A model generated the notes under the pieces. That model did no database searches. It was given only the letters and a program-made list of their open reading frames with translations, and had not been told where the DNA came from. DNA of 56,300 nucleotides, from the NCBI GenBank assembly GCA_030064755.1, contig JASJEH010000011.1, positions 1 to 56,300 on the forward strand, written 5' to 3'. This DNA comes from Methyloceanibacter sp. GTDB taxonomy: Bacteria > Pseudomonadota > Alphaproteobacteria > Rhizobiales > Methyloligellaceae. The position numbers and the translations under genes are program-made. Below are positions 49,598 to 56,300 of this stretch, piece by piece (within the stretch, counting starts at the first letter, position 1; each line of letters opens with the position of its first letter).

Positions 49598-51239
49598 TGA
49601 GTTCGATCACGCCTTCGTAAACGAGCGCGTTGCTGAGTTTCGCGATCAGGTTGCGAGGCGGCTGACTGGCGAGCTGTCCGAAGAAGAGTTCCGTCCCTTG
49701 CGATTGCGCAACGGGCTCTATTTGCAACTGCACGCCTACATGCTGCGTATTGCAATTCCCTATGGCCAGCTGTCGCCGCGCCAGTTGCGTCAACTCGGCA
49801 TGATCGGCCGCAAATGGGATCGCGGCTACGGCCATTTCACGACGCGTCAGAATCTTCAGTTCAACTGGATTAAGCTGGTGGACGTCCCCGACGTGCTGGC
49901 GGCGTTGGCAGATGTCGAGATGCACTGCATTCAGACAAGCGGCAACTGCGTGCGCAACGTGACCTCGGATCCGTACGCCGCTGCGGCCAACGATGAACTC
50001 GAGGACCCGCGCGTGTGGTGCGAAATCCTGCGCCAGTGGTCAACGCTTCATCCAGAGTTCAACTGGCTGCCACGCAAATTTAAGATTGCCGTTTCGGGTG
50101 CGGCCGAGGATCGGGCTGCCACGGCGTTTCATGATATCGGCCTTCGCATCGTCCGTGGTCCGGACGGCGAGAATGGATTCCGCGTCCTCGTCGGCGGTGG
50201 CATGGGTCGCACGCCCTATGTCGGCCAGGTGATCCGTGAGTTCCTGCCCAAGGAGCACTTGTTGTCGTACGTGGACTCGATTCTGCGCGTCTATAACTTG
50301 CTCGGGCGGCGGGACAATCTTTATAAGGCCCGGATCAAGATCCTCGTCAACGCGCTTGGCATCGATAAGTTTCGCGAGGCCGTTGAAACCGATTGGGAGG
50401 CGACGAACAAGGACGCCGTCGATCTTCCGGAAGACGAAATACGCCGGATCGCATCCTATTTCGCGCCACCCGATCTGCCGGAACGCGCACCGCGCGACGA
50501 AGCGCTCGCCGCGCGTCGCGAAAGCGATTCTGGTTTTGCGATTTGGTATCGGAACAACGTTCTGGCCCATCGGGTACCAGGCTACGCGTCCGTGGTGATC
50601 TCGCTCAAGGAACCGGGGCGTACGCCAGGCGATGCGTCGTCCGACACGATGGATCTCGTGGCGGATCTCGCCGAGCGCTTTGGTCATAACGAGATCCGCA
50701 CAAACTACACTCAGAATCTCGTTTTGCCGCATGTTGCTCTGGCCGATATCCCCGCGCTCTACGACGTGCTCGCCGAGGCCGGTCTCGCGGTCGGCAACAA
50801 CGAGATGCTGGGCGACATGATCTGCTGCCCTGGCCTCGACTATTGCAACCTTGCAAATGCGCGTTCGATCCCCATTGCGAAGGAAATCGCCAAGAGGTTC
50901 GAGGACCCCGAGCGGCAGGCGGAGATCGGCAAGCTCCGGGTCAACATGTCCGGCTGCATCAATGCCTGCGGTCATCACCATTCGGGTAATATCGGCATCC
51001 TCGGTGTGGATAAGAGGGGTACGGAGCTTTACCAAATCACGCTCGGGGGCAGCCCCAAGGATGATGCTGCGGTGGGCACCATTATTGGTCCCGGCTTCCG
51101 CGCAGAGAAGGTTCCGGAAGTTATCGATACCATCGTCGATACCTATGTCGAAAATCGCCAAGAGGGGGAGAGCTTCCTCGAGACTTGGCGCCGCGTGGGC
51201 GCCGCGCCGTTCAAGGAGGCTCTCTATGGTGCTCGTTGA
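49584..51239 (+). CDS. cysI: Nitrite/sulphite reductase, siroheme type (CysI)
   Basis: This reduces sulphite to sulphide with six electrons, using siroheme and [4Fe-4S]. The 551-residue protein contains the paired sulphite/nitrite reductase repeats. The Cys ligands are in CCPGLDYCNLAN (about 413) and SGCINACGHHHSGNIGI (about 455). The N-terminal RTGQNL-like segment (FTTRQNLQFNWIKL) contributes Arg residues to the siroheme site. A separate CysJ flavoprotein is missing, so electrons may come from ferredoxin. The start at ATG 49584 overlaps the DUF2849 gene by 14 bases, and the stop overlaps the cysH fusion by 14 bases. Confidence 0.93.
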   Translation: MYRYDEFDHAFVNERVAEFRDQVARRLTGELSEEEFRPLRLRNGLYLQLHAYMLRIAIPYGQLSPRQLRQLGMIGRKWDRGYGHFTTRQNLQFNWIKLVDVPDVLAALADVEMHCIQTSGNCVRNVTSDPYAAAANDELEDPRVWCEILRQWSTLHPEFNWLPRKFKIAVSGAAEDRAATAFHDIGLRIVRGPDGENGFRVLVGGGMGRTPYVGQVIREFLPKEHLLSYVDSILRVYNLLGRRDNLYKARIKILVNALGIDKFREAVETDWEATNKDAVDLPEDEIRRIASYFAPPDLPERAPRDEALAARRESDSGFAIWYRNNVLAHRVPGYASVVISLKEPGRTPGDASSDTMDLVADLAERFGHNEIRTNYTQNLVLPHVALADIPALYDVLAEAGLAVGNNEMLGDMICCPGLDYCNLANARSIPIAKEIAKRFEDPERQAEIGKLRVNMSGCINACGHHHSGNIGILGVDKRGTELYQITLGGSPKDDAAVGTIIGPGFRAEKVPEVIDTIVDTYVENRQEGESFLETWRRVGAAPFKEALYGAR

Positions 51240-52380
51240 TTTGTCGACAGGCGAGCTGATCGCGGAACCGGACACGCCGGCAACGGTACTAGAGCCGGAT
51301 TCGAACGAGGAAGCCTTGGCTTCGGCGGTTGGCGGGAACGCCGGGCCGATAGCGATCATGTTCCCGAGTTTTGCCGATGGCCGCGGCTTCAGCCTGGCGC
51401 GCATTCTGCGCGACCGCCTTGGATTTACGGGCGAAATCCGCGCCGTTGGTTCACTCATTCCAGACCAATCGCAGTTTCTGTTGCGGTCCGGCTTCGATAC
51501 GGCGGAGATCGCCGATCCCGATGCGGCTGAGACGTGGAGGAGAACGCTCACGCTCATTCGCCATAGCTATCAGCCTTCTGCACGGAATCCGATGCCGCTT
51601 CGCTGGAATGCGTCCACGAAGGCCGCAGCCGAGCTCGACCGGGCACTCAACGCGACGGACGATCTTGCAGAGCGCATCAGGTTGATCGCCGAGCGTATCG
51701 ATGGACGCATCGCGTTCTCGACGAGCGTGGGTCTGGAGGATCAGGTCATCTTGCAGGCCATTGCCAAGTCCGGCGTGGTGAAGGCCGGGGCCGACATTGA
51801 TGTCTTTACACTTGATACCGGCCGGCTGTTTCCGGAAGTCCTAGAAACGATCGAATTGTCCGAGCTCCGCTACCGGACGCGAATTCGTCTCGTGTCGCCG
51901 GAAGCTCGCGAGGTGGAGGAGCTTGTCCGCCGCGATGGCGTATACGGATTTCGCCGGTCGATCGAGAACCGAAAGAGTTGCTGCGAAATTCGTAAGGTTC
52001 GGCCGTTGAACCGGGCTTTGCAGGGCGCGCAAGCCTGGATCACGGGGCTGCGCCGCGATCAATCTGACGCGCGTGCCGATGTCCCGATGGCCGAGTGGGA
52101 CAAAGAACGGGGGCTGATCAAAATCAATCCGCTCGCCGACTGGTCCGAAGAGCGGTTGAACGCCTATATCGATGACAATGCCGTGCTGGTCAATCCACTC
52201 CACGCGCAAGGCTTCGTCTCGATCGGTTGCGCACCCTGCACGCGCCCGATCGAGCCTGGCGAAGATCCGCGCGCTGGCCGCTGGTGGTGGGAGGCCGAAG
52301 GCATGAAGGAATGTGGAATGCATGTGGCTGAGTCCGAGCGTCCGGCAGCGCCAGTCGCACAACAGGAGAAGGCTGCATGA
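51226..52380 (+). CDS. cysH: DUF934-CysH fusion: adenylyl-sulphate reductase with N-terminal DUF934
   Basis: CysH reduces APS or PAPS to sulphite. The N-terminal DUF934 domain (about 1-118: [40 protein letters not shown]) is normally a separate upstream gene in this operon. Here it runs in the same 384-residue frame into the CysH domain (about 125-384). The latter has [12 protein letters not shown], the Cys pair C252-C253, the second pair C335-x2-C338, and the catalytic ECGMH (C363). The CC plus CxxC set indicates a [4Fe-4S], APS-type reductase, not the E. coli PAPS type. No stop or frameshift is visible between the halves. A sequencing artefact that lost a stop codon would be the alternative. 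Confidence 0.9.
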   Translation: MVLVDLSTGELIAEPDTPATVLEPDSNEEALASAVGGNAGPIAIMFPSFADGRGFSLARILRDRLGFTGEIRAVGSLIPDQSQFLLRSGFDTAEIADPDAAETWRRTLTLIRHSYQPSARNPMPLRWNASTKAAAELDRALNATDDLAERIRLIAERIDGRIAFSTSVGLEDQVILQAIAKSGVVKAGADIDVFTLDTGRLFPEVLETIELSELRYRTRIRLVSPEAREVEELVRRDGVYGFRRSIENRKSCCEIRKVRPLNRALQGAQAWITGLRRDQSDARADVPMAEWDKERGLIKINPLADWSEERLNAYIDDNAVLVNPLHAQGFVSIGCAPCTRPIEPGEDPRAGRWWWEAEGMKECGMHVAESERPAAPVAQQEKAA

Positions 52381-53282
52381 CCGCACTGACATCGCATCTC
52401 AAGCTTCTCGAAGCCGAGAGCATTCATATCTTTCGCGAGGCTGCAGCGCAGTTTCGAACGCCGGTGCTGCTCTACTCGATCGGCAAGGACTCCACGGTTC
52501 TGCTGCACCTGGCGCGAAAGGCGTTTTGGCCAGCCAAGCTGCCATTCCCGCTGCTCCATGTGGACACGACGTGGAAGTTCCGCGAGATGATCGCCTTTCG
52601 GGATCGTATCGTGGCCGAGATGGGGCTCGATCTAATTGTGCAAACCAACCACGATGCGGTGGCGAAGAACATCAACCCCTTCGATTATCCGCCGTCTGTC
52701 TATACGGACATCATGAAGACGCAAGCCCTGCGCAAAGGGCTCGATGACGGCGGCTTCGATGCGGCCTTTGGCGGAGCGCGCCGCGACGAGGAAGCATCCC
52801 GCGCCAAGGAGCGCGTGTTTTCCTTCCGTGCGAACGGCCACACTTGGGACCCGCGCCTGCAGCGGCCGGAAATGTGGCAGCTACTCAACGGCCGCTTGGG
52901 CAAGGACGAGACCGTTCGGGTCTTCCCGATGTCCAACTGGACCGAAGCCGATATCTGGCGCTACATCATGCTTGAGCAGCTCGAAGTCGTCCCGCTTTAT
53001 TTCGCCAAGGAACGACCGACGGTCGAACGCGATGGCCAGCTCTTGATGGTCGACGACGACCGCATTCCGATGAAGCCGGGAGAGCAGCCCGTCATGCGCA
53101 AGGTTCGTTTCCGCACGCTTGGCTGCTACCCGCTCACCGCCGCGATCGAATCCGAGGCGGAGGATCTGGACGCGGTGGTGACCGAGACGTTGGGCGCGAA
53201 AGTCTCGGAGCGCGCAGGCCGGTTGATCGATCATGACGAGGTCGGCGCCATGGAGAAGAAGAAGCGCGAGGGGTACTTCTAA
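52377..53282 (+). CDS. cysD: Sulphate adenylyltransferase subunit 2, CysD
   Basis: CysD is the catalytic PP-loop subunit that, with the GTPase CysN, forms APS from sulphate and ATP. The 301-residue protein shows [21 protein letters not shown] (PP-loop), [27 protein letters not shown] and [14 protein letters not shown]. Standard length. The start ATG 52377 overlaps the cysH stop by 4 bases, and the TAA stop shares a base with the cysN start. Confidence 0.97.
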   Translation: MTALTSHLKLLEAESIHIFREAAAQFRTPVLLYSIGKDSTVLLHLARKAFWPAKLPFPLLHVDTTWKFREMIAFRDRIVAEMGLDLIVQTNHDAVAKNINPFDYPPSVYTDIMKTQALRKGLDDGGFDAAFGGARRDEEASRAKERVFSFRANGHTWDPRLQRPEMWQLLNGRLGKDETVRVFPMSNWTEADIWRYIMLEQLEVVPLYFAKERPTVERDGQLLMVDDDRIPMKPGEQPVMRKVRFRTLGCYPLTAAIESEAEDLDAVVTETLGAKVSERAGRLIDHDEVGAMEKKKREGYF

Positions 53283-54766
53283 TGAGCGTGGCAGCACTTT
53301 CGGAAACGCAGGCCGTAGAGTCCGCCATTCGGCCGGCCGCGAAGTCCGAGTCGATCCTGCATCTGTTGACCTGCGGGTCCGTGGATGACGGCAAGTCGAC
53401 CTTGATCGGCCGTCTCTTATGGGATGCCGCCGGCGTCACAGACGACCAGCGCGCACAGATTATGCACGCCTCGCACGGCCGTGCCATGAATGGCGAAAAG
53501 ATCGACTTTTCGCTGCTGCTCGACGGCCTCGTGGCCGAGCGTGAGCAGGGCATCACGATCGATATCGCCTGGCGTTACTTTGAGACGGAAAGCCGCCGCT
53601 ATGTGATCATCGACTCGCCGGGGCACGAGCAATACACCCGCAATATGGCAACCGGCGCCTCCCACGCGGACATCGCCGTTTTGCTCGTCGATGCACGCCA
53701 TGGCGTGAAGCGGCAAACACGGCGGCACGCGGCGATCTGTAACCTTGTCGGCATCAAAAAAGTCATCCTCGCGGTCAACAAGATGGATCAGATCGATTGG
53801 TCCGAAGAGCGCTATCGCGCGATCGAGGCGGACTTCCGGGCTATAGCGGATAACTTCAGCTTTACGGACATCGCATCGATTCCAGTCGCGGCCTTGACCG
53901 GCGCGAACGTCGTTGCACGGTCGGACGAGATGCCATGGTACGCGGGGCCTACGCTTCTGGAGTATCTTGAGACCGTTGAAGCCAAGACCGAAGCCCAGGA
54001 TGCACCGTTCCGCATGCCGGTACAGCTCGTGTTGCGGGGGGACAACGATTTTCGCGGCTATGCAGGCACGGTGACGTCGGGCACAGTTCACGTGGGCGAT
54101 CGCGTTGTGGACGCGCGCAGCGGGTTGGGCGCCACCTTGCAGCGGATCGTCACGATGACGGGCGATCTTACGAGCGCCTCGAGTGGCGACGCGGTCACCC
54201 TTCTGCTCGATACCGATCTCGATATCTCGCGCGGGGCAGTACTGACGGAAACAGAACGCCGACCCACCAACGCCGATGTGCTTGAAGCGCGCCTCGTATG
54301 GCTGTCCGAAAAACCGTTCGATCCGGAGGCGGGCTATCTATTGCGCACAGCGACGGACTTGACGCCTGTGACCTCCATGAGTGTCTCGACCCTTATCGAT
54401 TTCGAGACGCTATCGTCGCACCAGGCGCATGACTGCGGCATGAATGACATCGCCGATTGCCGCATTCTGCTGGGACGGTCGACGGCCCTCGACCTCTTCA
54501 GTGATTTGCCGCTCACCGGCAATTTCGTTCTGGTCAACGCCCTGGATGGCGCCACCGTTGCCGGCGGTGTGATCACTTGGGTGCAAACCGGCGCGGCGGC
54601 AGTCGGCGACAATGTCTTGGTGCTCGACCGTGCTCGTCTGGCCAGCCTGTGCGCGGACCTCGGGGACTCTCCCGAGGACAAGGCCGAGTATGATCGGCGT
54701 GCTCAAGAGGTTGCGATTCTGCTACGGTCGGCTGGCATTCCGGTCTTGATCGCTACGGATCGCTAA
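53282..54766 (+). CDS. cysN: Sulphate adenylyltransferase subunit 1 (GTPase), CysN
   Basis: This elongation-factor-like GTPase drives APS synthesis with CysD. The 494-residue protein has P-loop GSVDDGKSTLIGRLL (about 33-47), the switch-II motif DSPGHEQY and NKMDQID (base recognition). Domains II and III (EF-Tu-like barrels) follow. No APS kinase (CysC) domain is fused to it and none is present in the window. This agrees with the APS-type reductase upstream. Confidence 0.96.
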   Translation: MSVAALSETQAVESAIRPAAKSESILHLLTCGSVDDGKSTLIGRLLWDAAGVTDDQRAQIMHASHGRAMNGEKIDFSLLLDGLVAEREQGITIDIAWRYFETESRRYVIIDSPGHEQYTRNMATGASHADIAVLLVDARHGVKRQTRRHAAICNLVGIKKVILAVNKMDQIDWSEERYRAIEADFRAIADNFSFTDIASIPVAALTGANVVARSDEMPWYAGPTLLEYLETVEAKTEAQDAPFRMPVQLVLRGDNDFRGYAGTVTSGTVHVGDRVVDARSGLGATLQRIVTMTGDLTSASSGDAVTLLLDTDLDISRGAVLTETERRPTNADVLEARLVWLSEKPFDPEAGYLLRTATDLTPVTSMSVSTLIDFETLSSHQAHDCGMNDIADCRILLGRSTALDLFSDLPLTGNFVLVNALDGATVAGGVITWVQTGAAAVGDNVLVLDRARLASLCADLGDSPEDKAEYDRRAQEVAILLRSAGIPVLIATDR

Positions 54767-54826
54767 AGGCCGTCAGATCCGTTTCGGTTCTGGTTTAGCC
54801 GGAAGTGTCGGGGGAGGCACTCATAC

Positions 54827-55624
54827 ATGATTGATCTCAGCGGGGTCATTGCCCTGCTGCCCCTGGCTGGCGCCGGCTTCGGTGTTGGCTTCTTGGTGGG
54901 ACTGACAGGGGTTGGCGGCGGCGCGTTGATGACGCCACTGCTCATCTCGAGTTTCGGCGTACCGCCTTCAATTGCGGTCGGTACGGATCTTCTCTATGCG
55001 GCGGTGACAAAAACGGTCGGCGGTTGGCGTCATCATGTGCAGGAGAATGTCGATTGGCAGATCGTCATTCGTCTGGCGATGGGGTCGCTCCCAGCGTCGA
55101 TCATTCTGCTAGCCGTCATTGCCTATGTACCGCTAGACACCGACGCGATGGCGGCGTGGATTCGATATGGGCTTGCGTTCGCGCTCCCAGTTAGTGCGCT
55201 AGCGATTGTGCTCTACCCCGTCATGATGAAGGCTCACGCCAATGGCAATGGAAGCTACGAGCAGCCGAAGCGCACGGCTGTTACGGTTTTGTTCGGTGCG
55301 GGGCTCGGCCTTCTGGTCACGTTGACCTCGGTGGGCGCGGGCGCCATCGGCGTTGTCGTGCTTGCGCTTCTCTTCCCGGCACTGCCAGCAAAACGCATCG
55401 TGGGATCCGATATCGCTCATGCGGTACCATTGACACTTGTCGCCGGCGCCGGTCACCTCGGACTAGGGCACGTGGATTTCGGCCTTCTAGCGGCGCTTCT
55501 GGTGGGATCGATCCCAGGCATCCTGATCGGCTCGCGGCTCGCGGGTGTCGCGCCAGACTGGCTGCTTCGGCCTCTGCTGGCCATCACGCTGTGCTACGCG
55601 GCGTATGCGCTCCTCACAAAGTAG
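54827..55624 (+). CDS. TSUP (TauE/SafE) family permease, possible sulphate or sulphite carrier
   Basis: The 265-residue inner-membrane protein has eight helices. Signatures are GFLVGLTGVGGGALMTPLLISSFGVPPSIAVGTDLLYAAVTKTVGG and LLVTLTSVGAGAIGVV. It follows cysN on the same strand after 60 bases and may be co-transcribed. No CysPUWA or SulP sulphate importer is in the window, so this TSUP protein is a candidate for sulphate uptake or for clearing excess sulphite. Direction cannot be told. Confidence 0.9.
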   Translation: MIDLSGVIALLPLAGAGFGVGFLVGLTGVGGGALMTPLLISSFGVPPSIAVGTDLLYAAVTKTVGGWRHHVQENVDWQIVIRLAMGSLPASIILLAVIAYVPLDTDAMAAWIRYGLAFALPVSALAIVLYPVMMKAHANGNGSYEQPKRTAVTVLFGAGLGLLVTLTSVGAGAIGVVVLALLFPALPAKRIVGSDIAHAVPLTLVAGAGHLGLGHVDFGLLAALLVGSIPGILIGSRLAGVAPDWLLRPLLAITLCYAAYALLTK

Positions 55625-55667
55625 GGCGTGGGGAGCGCTAGCGTCCAGCGGAAATACAGACCACGTC

Positions 55668-55886
55668 TTACGCGACTCTACGCTCGGATTCCGAGCCGAG
55701 GTATTCGTCGACGTTTTGCTTGGCCGCGGCCAGCGCCTCCTCGGGCGTCGGCGAGAGTGTCCTCAAGGGGGACATTGCCAAGATCGGAAGATCATCCCGC
55801 GTAGGGATGATGTTCGCGCACCAGTTCGACCATTCCTGACGAAGGCGAATCTCGTAGCCGCGGTATTGGGACCTATCGCTTACCAT
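55668..55886 (-). CDS. Small protein of unknown function
   Basis: The 72-residue frame starts MVSDRSQYRGYEIRLRQEWSNWCANIIPTRDDLPILAM. It continues with SPTPEEALAAAKQNVDEYLG. The composition is protein-like, with a conserved-looking Trp- and Pro-containing first half and a helical second half. I recall similar short proteins in Hyphomicrobiales but cannot name a family. It is convergent to the TSUP gene. Confidence 0.6.
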   Translation of the reverse strand: MVSDRSQYRGYEIRLRQEWSNWCANIIPTRDDLPILAMSPLRTLSPTPEEALAAAKQNVDEYLGSESERRVA

Positions 55887-56049
55887 TGTCGTTTCCTTCG
55901 CGATTCATGTCCCCCGTGGTGAAAGACATTGGGATTGTCACAGAACTTTCAATAGGGTTGGGACAGGATCGCATGGACGGCAGTGGCGTTCGCCGTGAAC
56001 CGTTTCCCATGGTAAAGGCCGTATTTCAGGGAGTTAGCGCCGGAAGCCC

Positions 56050-56298
56050 TTGGAAGGACTGCGGACGTTGCGAAGATTTAATCTCGACCGTCAGGGCCTC
56101 TTGGTCTTGGCAACTGCGGCGCTGCTAGCGTTTGCCGGTGCTCAGCAGGCCGTCGCCGCATCAATTGGCCCTGTGGCGCTTGATTGGTCGACCGCGAGCA
56201 GGACCTTAAGTCCGGCACACTGCAAGAAACACTGGCACTTTCACAAGCGCTGTCGCTATGGCCGGCGCGAGTATTACAGGTGCCAAAAGAAAAGGTGA
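56050..56298 (+). CDS. Small secreted cationic protein
   Basis: The 82-residue protein begins at a TTG (56050). A signal peptide is likely (LLVLATAALLAFAGAQQAVA, cleavage after AVA-AS). The mature 45 residues are very basic, with Cys and His (AHCKKHWHFHKRCRYGRREYYRCQKKR). This could be a small cationic, metal-binding or antimicrobial-like exported protein, but I know no family. The stop is 2 bases from the window end, and there is no clear ATG start. Confidence 0.5.
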   Translation: MEGLRTLRRFNLDRQGLLVLATAALLAFAGAQQAVAASIGPVALDWSTASRTLSPAHCKKHWHFHKRCRYGRREYYRCQKKR

Positions 56299-56300
56299 GC

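Noticed and set aside
50040-51557. 505-codon minus-strand frame over cysI
   Set aside because: Antisense to cysI and the CysH fusion. No domain is seen.
1-56300. CRISPR arrays, insertion sequences or prophage genes
   Set aside because: I saw no regularly spaced repeats, transposase, integrase or phage structural motifs in any frame.

Overview
The window reads as chromosomal DNA of an alphaproteobacterium, most likely a Hyphomicrobiales member. I place it from gene content only: GcrA with GANTC sites beside its own gene, a SAM-II riboswitch upstream of metZ, long-form dCTP deaminase, class I lysyl-tRNA synthetase, the long PstC/PstA forms, a PraR-like repressor and a sulphur operon of alphaproteobacterial layout. 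I see no insertion sequence, prophage or CRISPR array. Coding density is high and base composition is fairly even, with a few AT-richer gaps (16.56-16.68 kb, 23.24-23.46 kb).

Region by region. 1-5.2 kb: the phosphate operon pstC-pstA-pstB-phoU-phoB, with phoR and pstS missing or lying upstream. 5.3-5.8 kb: gcrA, convergent to it. 6.2-9.5 kb: argD-argF-hslO, in which ArgF carries a long lysine-rich tail. 9.5-12.0 kb (minus): argE and metZ behind a SAM-II riboswitch and an intrinsic terminator. 12.1-16.6 kb: a DJ-1/PfpI protein, dcd, an alanine/glycine symporter and small exported proteins. 16.6-20.0 kb: an acyl-homoserine-lactone quorum-sensing cluster (luxR, lux-box palindrome, luxI, a phytanoyl-CoA-dioxygenase-like gene, a 97-residue protein) facing a PraR-like repressor. 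20.1-29.1 kb: a radical SAM protein, tRNA-Gly(CCC), a GT2 glycosyltransferase, an orphan solute-binding protein, a sterol-desaturase-like hydroxylase, an HdeD-like protein, a LysR regulator and envelope proteins. 29.3-38.1 kb: lysK, a degenerate nuclease-fold protein, an S24 repressor-like protein, a DUF952-pyrD-arsC run and the ligase-associated helicase/PdeM repair pair. 38.1-46.9 kb (mostly minus): a TSUP permease with its TIGR02186 partner, a 1025-residue Sel1/peptidoglycan-binding polarity-type protein, yjbQ, a proline iminopeptidase, and a two-gene Na+ symporter with an EF-hand loop. 47.5-55.6 kb: ferredoxin-cysG-DUF2849-cysI-(DUF934::cysH)-cysD-cysN-TSUP, a complete sulphate-to-sulphide route that appears to run through APS directly.

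The most distinctive locus is the quorum-sensing cluster. All the canonical LuxI catalytic residues are present at canonical positions, a perfect 9+4+9 palindrome lies in front of luxI, the receptor has Tyr where nearly all AHL receptors have Trp, and a 2-oxoglutarate oxygenase gene sits directly behind the synthase. This makes a modified or non-standard homoserine-lactone signal a reasonable hypothesis. Further points of interest are the ArgF tail, the DUF934-CysH fusion, the paired GANTC sites at gcrA, a terminator-like hairpin before argD, an EF-hand inside a sodium symporter, and tandem or inverted repeats in three intergenic regions.
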